Shown here piece by piece: positions 25,411-33,366 of a DNA stretch of 64,000 nt; position 1 is the stretch's first letter, and every line of letters begins with the position of its first letter. The notes below the pieces were generated by a model. That model was not told the DNA's origin, made no database searches, and saw only the letters and a list, made by a program, of their open reading frames with translations. The position numbers were made by a program, and so were the translations under genes. This DNA comes from Epilithonimonas mollis (GTDB taxonomy: Bacteria; Bacteroidota; Bacteroidia; Flavobacteriales; Weeksellaceae): the NCBI RefSeq assembly GCF_900142325.1, contig NZ_FRAM01000001.1:434001-498000 (forward strand), written 5' to 3'.

Positions 25411-27024
25411 ATGCAAAAGAAAGTTTTAAAAGTTAATCCTAAAGACAACATCATTGTTGCACTGACGGATTTGCCTGCAGGAGACATTGTGCATCTTGAC
25501 GATGCTGATTACACGGTTCTTAAAGATACGAAAGCAAAACATAAATTCGCAGCAGAAGATTTTTCGTTGGGCGATCATATCATTATGTACGGTGTTATCG
25601 TCGGGAAAGCGAATCAGCCGATTCAGAAAGGCGAAGTCATTACGACGGAAAACGTGAAACACGAGAGTGAAGAAGTTTTCAAAAAGACAGGGAATCTCGG
25701 CTGGACACCCCCAAATGTGGACAAATGGAAAGATAAGACCTTTAACGGTTACCACCGCTCTGACGGGCAGGTCGGAACCAAGAACGTCTGGTTGTTTTTC
25801 CCGTTGGTTTTCTGTGAGAACAAAAATATCGAAAAGCTGAAAGACATCTTCGAAAACGAATTGCTTCCGAAGAAAGAAGTTTCGTACAAAAACTTCCTGC
25901 GCTCCCTGATTGAAGAAAAAAGTGTGGAAGAAGTGGAGGATCAATCCAGGAATGAAAATCTTCTGGATAACATTGAAGTGAAATTCATCAATCACCAAGG
26001 TGGCTGTGGCGGAATCCGGCAGGATTCGGAACTGTTGGCGAAATTGCTTGCCGGTTATGTGAACAACCCGAATGTGGCCGGAGCAACAGTTCTCAGCTTA
26101 GGATGCCAGAACCTGCAGGTCGATATTTTTCAAAATGCTCTGAAAGAAATGAGTCCGAACAGCGATAAGGAGGTTCTGATCTTTGAACAGCAGAAAATCG
26201 GAACTACGGACAAGATGTTCCAGATGGTGATCAAAGAGTCTTTCGAAGCAATTAAAAGAGCCAACAAGATCGAACGCAAACCTGCGCCTGTTTCCAAGCT
26301 GAGCATTGGTCTGGAATGTGGCGGATCCGATGGTTTTTCAGGAATCTCTGCGAATCCGGCATTGGGTGTCGTTTCTGATATTTTCGCTGCGTTAGGCGGA
26401 AAAACGATTCTGGCAGAATTCCCGGAATTGTGCGGTGTGGAGCAGGAATTGATGAACCGATGTGTGGATGAGGAAAAAGCAGATAAGTTCCTGACACTGA
26501 TGAAAGCTTTCGAAAAATCTGTTGTCGATGCAGGTTCAGGATTCGACATGAATCCATCGCCCGGAAACATCAAAGACGGTTTGATCACCGATGCAATGAA
26601 ATCTGCTGGCGCTTCCAAAAAAGGAGGAACAGCACCGATTGTCGATGTGTTGGACTATGGCGAATATATTTCGAAACCTGGTCTTAACCTACTGAACACC
26701 CCGGGAAATGATGCAGAGTGCACCACAGGACTGGTAGGATCTGGTGCAACAGTCGTTCTATTCACCACAGGATTAGGAAATCCGATGGGGAATCCAATTG
26801 CTCCTGTTGTGAAAATATCTTCTAACACTGCGTTGATCAGCAGGATGTCCGACATCATCGATGTGAATGCCGGAACCGTGATCACGGGCGAAAAAAGCAT
26901 TCAGGAAGTTGGAGAAGAGATTGTAGATTATATCATAGAATTGGCGAGCGGCAACGTAGAAACAAAGGCTGACCAACTGAAGCAGGATGTATTTATCCCC
27001 TGGAAACGAGGGGTTTCATTATAA
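25411..27024 (+). CDS. uxaA: Altronate dehydratase
   Basis: UxaA, 537 residues, converts D-altronate to KDG and joins the galacturonate branch to KdgK/KdgA. It has an N-terminal SAF domain (about 1-95) and the long altronate/galactarate dehydratase domain, with HQGGCGG, GLECGGSDGFSG, NPSPGN and NPIAPVVKISSN as recognisable blocks. Conserved Cys residues in the first two fit an iron-dependent dehydratase. Last gene of the hexuronate operon; a strong intrinsic terminator begins 31 nt after its stop. Confidence 0.96.
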   Translation: MQKKVLKVNPKDNIIVALTDLPAGDIVHLDDADYTVLKDTKAKHKFAAEDFSLGDHIIMYGVIVGKANQPIQKGEVITTENVKHESEEVFKKTGNLGWTPPNVDKWKDKTFNGYHRSDGQVGTKNVWLFFPLVFCENKNIEKLKDIFENELLPKKEVSYKNFLRSLIEEKSVEEVEDQSRNENLLDNIEVKFINHQGGCGGIRQDSELLAKLLAGYVNNPNVAGATVLSLGCQNLQVDIFQNALKEMSPNSDKEVLIFEQQKIGTTDKMFQMVIKESFEAIKRANKIERKPAPVSKLSIGLECGGSDGFSGISANPALGVVSDIFAALGGKTILAEFPELCGVEQELMNRCVDEEKADKFLTLMKAFEKSVVDAGSGFDMNPSPGNIKDGLITDAMKSAGASKKGGTAPIVDVLDYGEYISKPGLNLLNTPGNDAECTTGLVGSGATVVLFTTGLGNPMGNPIAPVVKISSNTALISRMSDIIDVNAGTVITGEKSIQEVGEEIVDYIIELASGNVETKADQLKQDVFIPWKRGVSL

Positions 27025-27054
27025 TTTTTTTTGAATTTTAAGGTTTTTATCACT

Positions 27055-27088
27055 AAGAGCATTCACTGAAAGGGAGTGCTCTTTTTTA
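27055..27088 (+). terminator. Intrinsic terminator of the hexuronate operon
   Basis: AAGAGCATTC (27055-27064) and GAGTGCTCTT (27074-27083) form a 10-bp stem with one G-U pair, followed by T-rich sequence on the plus strand. It lies just after uxaA. Confidence 0.85.
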
Positions 27089-27092
27089 TTTC

Positions 27093-27193
27093 GTGCCCAA
27101 CTCCGCGAAAACTCCTGCGCAGGAGTTGATCAAAACCTAAGCACAAGTTGGGCAAAACCTAGGCAGGTTTTAGGCAAAAGCTGCGCAGGTTTT
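27093..27193. repeat. Degenerate 22-bp tandem repeat with nested palindromes
   Basis: On the minus strand about four units of 22-24 bases resemble CCTGCsyAGGTTTTGCCCAA, with the units drifting from each other. They contain the perfect 18-bp palindrome AACTCCTGCGCAGGAGTT (27110-27127), and GCCCAACT (27095-27102) can pair with AGTTGGGC (27146-27153). The block lies between the convergent uxaA and ligD genes and could act as a transcription end for ligD, but no clean stem plus T-run is seen for that strand. Confidence 0.6.
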
Positions 27194-27257
27194 TTATATC
27201 TAATAATGGATTAATGAATTTGCCCTGATCCACTAAGAACAGGAGCCGGACCAATTG

Positions 27258-29120
27258 TTATGTTTCCAGCCGTTTAATGGCTTTCAGCATATCGATACCT
27301 TTGCCGAGGATCGGTTTGAAGATATCACCTTTTTCTTTCAATCTTTCCAAGGAATTATGAATATTAAAATCCGTTGGTTTGAGGCCGTTTTTCACCTCAT
27401 CCCATTCCAGGGGCATAGATACCGGCGCACCTTTTTTTGGCCGGAGGCTGTAAACACTGGCCAATGTCTGTCCCCTTCTGTTCTGAAGGTAATCAAGATA
27501 AATTTTATTCTTATCCCGCTTTTGCAGGCTTCTTTCGAGTGTTGTCAAACCAGGTAGTTTTTGCTGAACCATTTGCATCAGAAGATGTCCGAAATCCTTA
27601 ACCTGATCATAAGAATATTTCGCATTCATCGGGATATAAATATGAATTCCGGAACTTCCCGATGTCTTCGGATAACCTTTGATCCCTGCCATATCCAGAA
27701 CTTCCTTCACAGCCTGAGCCGTTTCTATAACATCTTCAAATGAATTTTTATCAGAGGGATCAAGGTCCAGAACGAGATAATCCGGGTTGTCTGCTTTCTG
27801 GATTCTACTCGTCCAAACATTCAGTTCAATGCAGCCCAGATTGTTGAGATAAGCCATCGTTTCCTTATCGTTACAAATGATATAATTGATGTATTTATCT
27901 GTGCTTTCCGAGAAAACTTTCTGTGTTTCTATCCAGTCCGGCGTCTCTTCGGAAGCATCTTTCTGGTAAAAGCTCATCCCTTCGATTCCGTTCGGATAGC
28001 GGTTCATAGATTGCGGACGGTTTTTCAGGTGGGGCAAAATGTATTTCGAAATACTTTGGTAAAACTCAATCACATCGCCCTTCGTGACATCATCATCAGG
28101 AAAGTAAATCTTATTCTGATTGGTCAATTTCAGCTCCTGCTTTCCTATCTTCTTATTGATATCTTCTTTGGAAGTTCGTTTTTTCGTTTCTTCTTTCTTC
28201 ATAACTTCTTTTTTTGATTGATTTTCAGAATTGAATTCAACATCATCCGTTTCGATATCTTCCCGGAGTCTCATAAAAATCGGATGACGGTAAATATGAT
28301 CTTTGGTCAGCTCCGTGAATTTGATTTCCGCAACCAGTTCCGGTTTTATCCAGGTTGCTTTGGTATTGGTTTTCGGTGTGATTTTGAAAACTGATTTCGG
28401 GGTAATCAAAGATTGCATTTTATCATAGATCTCGGCAAGCGACTGGTCACTGAAACCGCCGCCTGTATGGCCGCAGAAAACCATTTCACCATTCAGATAT
28501 TTACCCAGAATCAGGGATCCAAACTTCTTCCGTGAGCCTTTGGGCTCTGTAAATCCACAAATTATCGCCTCATCACTTTTGTTGATCTTGATTTTCAGCC
28601 ATTCCGAACTTCGGATATTTTCTTTATAAAGGCTGTCTGTTTTCTTGGCAACAATGCCTTCCAAACCTAAATCTTTCGCAGCCTGGAAAAACTCTTTGCC
28701 GTTTTCCAGAATATGGTCACTGAACTTGATGACCTCATTTTCCACCAAAGCATCTTTTAGCAATTCCCGCCGTTGCAGATAAGATAGATTTTCCGTCGAA
28801 TGTCCATTCAGCCAAAGCAAATCAAAAACCTGAAAAGCCAATGCCAGATTAGGATTATCGCCAATTTGCTGAAGCCATTGGAAATTTGGTTTTCCTTTTT
28901 CATCATAAGCCACAATCTCGCCATCCAGAACCAGATGATGCCCCTGAAGTTTCAGCGCATGAGTCACCTTTTTGAATTTCTGAGAAAAATCGATTCCATT
29001 TCTGGAGTACAACCGGATGTCATCTTTCCGCAGATCTGCAATTGCACGATAACCGTCCCATTTGATTTCGAACGCCCATTCTTTGTCATCAAAAGCTTTG
29101 TCAGAGACTTTACAGAGCAT
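27258..29120 (-). CDS. ligD: LigD ligase-polymerase part, ATP-dependent DNA ligase D
   Basis: Non-homologous end-joining enzyme. From the ATG at 29120 the protein has 620 residues: an ATP-dependent ligase domain with the nucleotidyl-acceptor Lys20 in EIKWDGYRA, an OB-fold region, a Lys/Glu-rich linker near 300-325, and a C-terminal primase-polymerase domain with the catalytic DLDPSD and KTSGSSGIHIYIP motifs. The same frame is open upstream to 29213 and encodes 31 residues (including APALSGAKKLSEFIKP) that look like the normal linker in front of a LigD ligase domain. The phosphoesterase domain is in another frame just upstream; see the A-run at 29206-29215. Either a separate protein or part of one fused LigD made by frameshifting. 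Confidence 0.9.
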   Translation of the reverse strand: MLCKVSDKAFDDKEWAFEIKWDGYRAIADLRKDDIRLYSRNGIDFSQKFKKVTHALKLQGHHLVLDGEIVAYDEKGKPNFQWLQQIGDNPNLALAFQVFDLLWLNGHSTENLSYLQRRELLKDALVENEVIKFSDHILENGKEFFQAAKDLGLEGIVAKKTDSLYKENIRSSEWLKIKINKSDEAIICGFTEPKGSRKKFGSLILGKYLNGEMVFCGHTGGGFSDQSLAEIYDKMQSLITPKSVFKITPKTNTKATWIKPELVAEIKFTELTKDHIYRHPIFMRLREDIETDDVEFNSENQSKKEVMKKEETKKRTSKEDINKKIGKQELKLTNQNKIYFPDDDVTKGDVIEFYQSISKYILPHLKNRPQSMNRYPNGIEGMSFYQKDASEETPDWIETQKVFSESTDKYINYIICNDKETMAYLNNLGCIELNVWTSRIQKADNPDYLVLDLDPSDKNSFEDVIETAQAVKEVLDMAGIKGYPKTSGSSGIHIYIPMNAKYSYDQVKDFGHLLMQMVQQKLPGLTTLERSLQKRDKNKIYLDYLQNRRGQTLASVYSLRPKKGAPVSMPLEWDEVKNGLKPTDFNIHNSLERLKEKGDIFKPILGKGIDMLKAIKRLET

Positions 29121-29185
29121 CGGTTTGATGAATTCTGACAGTTTTTTCGCACCGGAAAGTGCGGGCGCATAATTTTTGAAAGACT

Positions 29186-29806
29186 TTATTCCTCCGGATT
29201 CGCTATTTTTTTTTTACCTTCTTTCTCAGCGAGATAAGCAGTTACTTTGGAGGTTTTCAGTGTGTGTTCTTCGGCATCATAATCTTCATCCACTGCAAAT
29301 TTATCTTTATGTTTAATGAGGAGCCAGGCATTGTCCTCCTTGGGATTTTTGATTTTGACCAGTGCAAATTCGCCTTTCAGTTTTTTACCGTGAAGGATGA
29401 ATTTCAATGATTGCTTATGAAGTTCAGCCCGCATCACCAGATCATCCGTTTTTCCGGAAATTTTTTCAATCGGCTCGTAAGTTCCTTCATCCCAAATCTC
29501 AACTTCACCCGCACCATAATTTCCTTGCGGAATCGAGCCTTCAAAGGTTCTGTAGGAGAACGGATGATCTTCCACCATCATTGCCAATCGCTTGTCAGAA
29601 GGATTGAGCGAAGGCCCTTTCGGAACGGCCCAGCTTTTCAGAACACCTTCCATTTCCAAACGAAAATCGTAATGAAGTCTGGATGCAGCATGTCTCTGAA
29701 CCACGAATTTCAGTTTCTTTCCGCTTGCCTTTTCTTTTCCTTCCGGTTCAGAAGTTTCTTTGAAATTCCTTTTTTTATTATAGTCTTCTAAAGCCATCTC
29801 TTTCAA
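29186..29806 (-). CDS. ligD: LigD 3'-phosphoesterase domain, separate frame
   Basis: The 3'-phosphoesterase (PE) module of LigD, 206 residues, which trims 3' ends before ligation. RHAASRLHYDFRLE near residues 38-51 holds the conserved His39, His45 and Asp47, and NYGAGEVEIWDEGTYE further on is also typical. An internal ATG gives an alternative start at residue 4. It ends soon after a run of ten A that carries the reading out of frame with the ligase-polymerase part. Free-standing PE proteins of this size exist, so this may be functional alone. It lies 36 nt after ku in the same direction. Confidence 0.9.
   Translation of the reverse strand: MKEMALEDYNKKRNFKETSEPEGKEKASGKKLKFVVQRHAASRLHYDFRLEMEGVLKSWAVPKGPSLNPSDKRLAMMVEDHPFSYRTFEGSIPQGNYGAGEVEIWDEGTYEPIEKISGKTDDLVMRAELHKQSLKFILHGKKLKGEFALVKIKNPKEDNAWLLIKHKDKFAVDEDYDAEEHTLKTSKVTAYLAEKEGKKKIANPEE
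29206..29215 (-). other. Run of ten A in ligD: possible slippage site
   Basis: The coding strand has ten consecutive A (T on the plus strand) between the PE frame and the ligase frame. Reading through in the PE frame gives GKKKIANPEE and a stop. A shift of -1, or one extra A, instead gives KKKNSESGGIKSFKNYAP and continues without a stop into the ligase domain. The sequence fits programmed ribosomal or transcriptional slippage, phase variation, or a homopolymer sequencing error. Confidence 0.7.
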
Positions 29807-29842
29807 TTATTAATTGTTAATGTCAATTATTAATCATTTCTT

Positions 29843-30622
29843 TTACCCGACTTTCTTCTTGCCTTTCTCCAGACTGGCTTTCAGCATTGCCATCAAATCC
29901 GTTGCTTTGCCTTCCGGCTCTTTCACTTCCGTTAGTTTAATTTTCTTTCCTTTTGCTTTTTGTTTGATTATTTTCAAAAGGTCAGCATTGTAGGTATCTT
30001 TATATTTGGCCGGGTCAAATTCCGTTGCCAAAGATTTTATCAATTGTTCCGCCATTTTCAGTTCTGCAGGTTTTGGAGCATTTCCTGTTGGGATTTTCAA
30101 ATCTTCATATGCTCTCATTTCTTCCGGATAACGCATTCTGTTCACCATTAATATTTTGTCTTCATACGGTCTGATCAAACATAATATTTCCCGTTCCCTT
30201 AAAACAAAGGAACCCATCCCTGCCATTTTTGTTTTGATTAATGATTTCAGCAATAATTTATAAGCCGCTTCGCCATTCTTCTGAGGTTCTAAAAAATAGG
30301 GCGTTTCAAAAAGAGCGGTATCAACTTCGGATTCTTTTACAAATTGATTGATGGTAAGTATTTTAGATTTTTCCGGACTGGCAGCTGCAAAATCTTCATC
30401 TTCCAGAACGATGTATTTATCCTCAATTTTATAACCTTTCACGATATTTTCCCAAACCACTTCTTTTCCTGTACTGGCATTCACTCTTTTGAATTTGATA
30501 TTACTCAGATCTTTGCTGTCAAGCATATCCAGATCCAAAGTACTTGAGTCTGTTGCCGAATACAATTTGATAGGGATATTTACAAGACCAAAGCCGATGG
30601 CACCATTCCAAATTGCTCTCAT
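29843..30622 (-). CDS. ku: Ku DNA-end-binding protein
   Basis: Bacterial Ku, 259 residues, a homodimer that rings broken DNA ends and recruits LigD. The start MRAIWNGAIGFGLVNIPIKLY is the classic opening of the family, and the beta-barrel core with the LTINQFVKESEVD region follows. The Lys-rich C-terminus (KKAKGKKIKL, ending KGKKKVG) is the usual DNA/LigD-contact tail. It is first in the ku-ligD operon on the minus strand. A divergent general-stress gene begins 153 nt away on the other strand. Confidence 0.96.
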   Translation of the reverse strand: MRAIWNGAIGFGLVNIPIKLYSATDSSTLDLDMLDSKDLSNIKFKRVNASTGKEVVWENIVKGYKIEDKYIVLEDEDFAAASPEKSKILTINQFVKESEVDTALFETPYFLEPQKNGEAAYKLLLKSLIKTKMAGMGSFVLREREILCLIRPYEDKILMVNRMRYPEEMRAYEDLKIPTGNAPKPAELKMAEQLIKSLATEFDPAKYKDTYNADLLKIIKQKAKGKKIKLTEVKEPEGKATDLMAMLKASLEKGKKKVG

Positions 30623-30775
30623 AATTAGAATCTTGATTTGATATTAATAATGAACATTTATTATCTAATTTTCTACAATAAACATTCCATCAGTATAAAG
30701 TATTTAAAATTTATGATTTAAATTAATCTCACTTCATTTAATAAATAGCACATTATTTGTAACTGCTTTAGAAAA

Positions 30776-31651
30776 ATGAAAGTAAAAATGGAAAAAGAAA
30801 CCAAAAAGAAAATCCGACCCAAACAACAGCAAAACCGACCGGGACTTGAAAAAAATATGTTTCCTACTCCAGAGACCGACCCCATCGAATATCCAAAAGA
30901 AGGAAAACTGAAAAACAAAGTCGCACTGATAACTGGTGGTGACAGCGGCATTGGAAAAGCGGTGGCTTTATTATTTGCGAAGGAAGGTGCTGATATTGTC
31001 ATTGCTTACCTCAACGAAACCAAAGATGCAGAGGAAACTAAAAAAGAAGTAGAGGTCTATTCAAGGAAATGCACTTTGATAAAAGGTGATCTGGGAAAAG
31101 AAAATCAATGTAAAAAAGTCATTGATACGGTAATTAAAAAACACAAGAAAATTGATATTTTAGTTAACAATGCAGCATTACACTGGGAATCAAAATCTAT
31201 TGAAGATATTACAACGGAACAATTGACAAAAACATTTCACAATAATTTCTTCTCTTACTTCTGGATCACAAAATACGCAATGCCTCATCTTAAAAAGGGG
31301 GCCAGCATTATTAATACAACATCTGTCACAGCTTACAGAGGAAGTCCGGAACTTATTGATTATGCTTCAACGAAAGGTGCTATTGTAGCATTTACAAGAA
31401 GCTTATCAGCCAATTTGATCGATAAAGGAATTCGTGTTAACGCAGTTGCTCCGGGACCTATCTGGACTCCACTCATTGCGTCATCTTTTGAGCCTAAAAA
31501 AAATTCGGAATTCGGAAGTGATTCTCCAATGAAACGCGCAGGGATGCCGAATGAAGTAGCTCCAAGTTTTCTTTTCCTTGCAAGTGAGGACTCAAGCTAT
31601 ATCAGCGGACAGGTTTTGCATCCGAATGGCGGGGAAATTGTTAATGGCTAA
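30776..31651 (+). CDS. SDR oxidoreductase, general stress protein 39-like
   Basis: Short-chain dehydrogenase, 291 residues, of the YdaD (GS39)/YghA group. A basic N-terminal extension with a PTPETDPIEYPKEGKLKNK segment precedes the Rossmann motif TGGDSGIGKA; NNAALHWE and the catalytic YASTKGA follow. The substrate is not known from sequence. It is divergent from ku and followed 36 nt later by a GS26-like gene. In Bacillus subtilis the GS39 and GS26 genes also lie close together under stress control, so a shared stress role is a reasonable inference. A second ATG at residue 5 is a possible start. Confidence 0.88.
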   Translation: MKVKMEKETKKKIRPKQQQNRPGLEKNMFPTPETDPIEYPKEGKLKNKVALITGGDSGIGKAVALLFAKEGADIVIAYLNETKDAEETKKEVEVYSRKCTLIKGDLGKENQCKKVIDTVIKKHKKIDILVNNAALHWESKSIEDITTEQLTKTFHNNFFSYFWITKYAMPHLKKGASIINTTSVTAYRGSPELIDYASTKGAIVAFTRSLSANLIDKGIRVNAVAPGPIWTPLIASSFEPKKNSEFGSDSPMKRAGMPNEVAPSFLFLASEDSSYISGQVLHPNGGEIVNG

Positions 31652-31687
31652 TTTATAGTTTTAAAACACTAAAAAAAATAAAGTATT

Positions 31688-32194
31688 ATGTCAACAGAAA
31701 ATCTTAACAATCAAGAAGCAGTAAAAAAAATCAAAGAACTGTCTGAAAAAGCAAGAATATGCATGTTCTGTACAGAACTTGACAGATTACCAGTCAATTC
31801 GCGACCAATGAGCTTGCAAGAAACTGACAATAACGGAAATCTTTGGTTCATAAGCAGCGAGACAAGCAACAAAAATTTTGAAATAAAGGAAGACAATCGT
31901 GTTCAGCTCTATTTTATGAACAACAGCGATTCTGAATATCTTTCGGTTTATGGCGAAGCTTTTGTTTACACGGATCGTTCAACAATCGAAGATAAATGGT
32001 CACCAATGGCAAACGCATGGTTTGACGGAAAAGATGATCCCAATGTTTCTATTATTCGAGTACAACCAAAGGAAACTTATTATTGGGATACGAAAGCAGG
32101 AAAAATAGTAAGTTTATTGAGCTTTGCTGCCGCTGCAATTACAGGAAATAAAACTGACAATTCCGATGGTGTGGAAGGAACCGCTAAAATTTAA
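31688..32194 (+). CDS. Pyridoxamine 5'-phosphate oxidase-like, general stress protein 26 family
   Basis: Flavin-binding split-barrel protein of 168 residues, similar to general stress protein 26 (YdaG). Visible blocks are CMFCTELDRLPVNSRPMSLQ near the N-terminus, LWFISSETSNKNFEI, and QLYFMNNSDSEYLSVYGEA. Members bind FMN or FAD; the true substrate is usually unknown. It likely shares a transcript with the SDR gene upstream and is followed by a clear terminator. The pairing with Ku/LigD points to a stationary-phase or desiccation stress module (inference). Confidence 0.88.
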   Translation: MSTENLNNQEAVKKIKELSEKARICMFCTELDRLPVNSRPMSLQETDNNGNLWFISSETSNKNFEIKEDNRVQLYFMNNSDSEYLSVYGEAFVYTDRSTIEDKWSPMANAWFDGKDDPNVSIIRVQPKETYYWDTKAGKIVSLLSFAAAAITGNKTDNSDGVEGTAKI

Positions 32195-32214
32195 TTAGCA
32201 TTTAATCATATAAT

Positions 32215-32249
32215 CTCCAACAATAAAGTTTATTGTTGGAGTTTTTTTT
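32215..32249 (+). terminator. Intrinsic terminator after the GS26-like gene
   Basis: CTCCAACAAT (32215-32224) pairs with ATTGTTGGAG (32232-32241) around an AAAGTTT loop, followed by eight T. A textbook rho-independent terminator. Confidence 0.92.
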
Positions 32250-32340
32250 GATCACAATATTCAAACATTAATAAAAATATTTAAAAGAAAGAATTTGGTT
32301 AGCTTTTTGAATAATCAGGAATACACTAATCATCAATCGT

Positions 32341-33366
32341 TTGAAACTCATTACATTCACAAATAAAGGTATCTATTGTCCACAAGGAAAGTTTTATATT
32401 GATCCTTGGCGACCTGTAGATTTTGCGGTCATCACACATGGTCATGCCGACCACGCCCGATGGGGAATGAAAAAATACCTATGTCATCATTTTACAAAAC
32501 CTATTTTAAAGAAAAGAATTGCTGAAGATATCGAATGTCAGACTTTACAATATGGTGAAGTTTTAGACATCAATGGAGTTAAGCTTTCGCTTCATCCTGC
32601 AGGTCATATTATTGGTTCGGCCCAAATTCGTTTGGAATATAAAGGTTATGTCAGTGTGATTTCGGGAGATTATAAAGTTCAGGACGATGGATTGAGTACG
32701 CCTTTTGAACTCGTGAAGTGCAATGAATTTGTGACGGAAAGTACATTCGGACTTCCTATTTACAATTGGCTGGAAGTGGATGACCTGAATAAAAAAATGC
32801 AGAACTGGGTTTTAAGGAATCAGGAAAACCAGAAAACTTCTGTATTCATCGGATATTCTTTGGGAAAAGCTCAAAGAGTAATGAAAGCAGTGGAAGGAAT
32901 GGGGAAAATCCACGTGCACTACTCTATCGGCAAACTTAATCAGGCCTTTGAAGAGGCTGGAATTGTAATTCCGGAGTACGAAATTCCAGATTTCAGGGAA
33001 AATATAAAAAACGTTTCGGGCGATATAGTTATTGTTCCACCGGCTTTGCTGGATTCTAATGTGATCAAGAAAATTCCGGATGCGGCGACAGCGATTTGCT
33101 CGGGCTGGATGCAGGTCCGGGGTGCAAGACGTTGGCGAAGTGCTGATGCTGGTTTTGCAATGAGTGATCATGCCGACTGGAAAGGTCTTCTACAGACTGT
33201 CAAAGCTACAGAAGCTGAAATCGTTCATGTCACACACGGACAAACCGAAGTTTTTTCTAAATACTTAAATGAAATCGGGATTGAATCTGATGTAGTGGAA
33301 ACTTTATACGGTGACGATAACGATGAAACAGTTGAAAAAGAAACCATCGAAAATCCTGAAATATGA
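32341..33366 (+). CDS. Ligase-associated MBL-fold DNA exonuclease
   Basis: Metallo-beta-lactamase/beta-CASP nuclease of 341 residues, of the group found beside bacterial ATP-dependent DNA ligases. THGHADHARWG holds the HxHxDH metal site, with GHIIGSAQI and the late SDHADW as further motifs. The only start that fits is TTG at 32341: a stop lies 31 nt upstream in frame with no ATG between, and the family opening KLITFTNKGIYCPQG begins right after it. It overlaps the ligase gene by 4 nt (ATGA). Proposed role: end processing in a DNA damage response. Confidence 0.9.
   Translation: MKLITFTNKGIYCPQGKFYIDPWRPVDFAVITHGHADHARWGMKKYLCHHFTKPILKKRIAEDIECQTLQYGEVLDINGVKLSLHPAGHIIGSAQIRLEYKGYVSVISGDYKVQDDGLSTPFELVKCNEFVTESTFGLPIYNWLEVDDLNKKMQNWVLRNQENQKTSVFIGYSLGKAQRVMKAVEGMGKIHVHYSIGKLNQAFEEAGIVIPEYEIPDFRENIKNVSGDIVIVPPALLDSNVIKKIPDAATAICSGWMQVRGARRWRSADAGFAMSDHADWKGLLQTVKATEAEIVHVTHGQTEVFSKYLNEIGIESDVVETLYGDDNDETVEKETIENPEI

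Noticed and set aside
25426-25998. A 190-codon open frame antisense to uxaA
   Set aside because: It lies wholly inside a well-supported gene and looks like a shadow of its codon use; the residues are Phe/Ile/His-rich without motifs.
27093-27193. CRISPR array
   Set aside because: The 22-bp units are adjacent and degenerate, with no unique spacers between identical repeats and no cas genes.
29121-29806. Calling ligD a pseudogene
   Set aside because: Both parts keep all visible catalytic motifs, the break is a single homopolymer offset, and free-standing PE and LIG-POL proteins can work.
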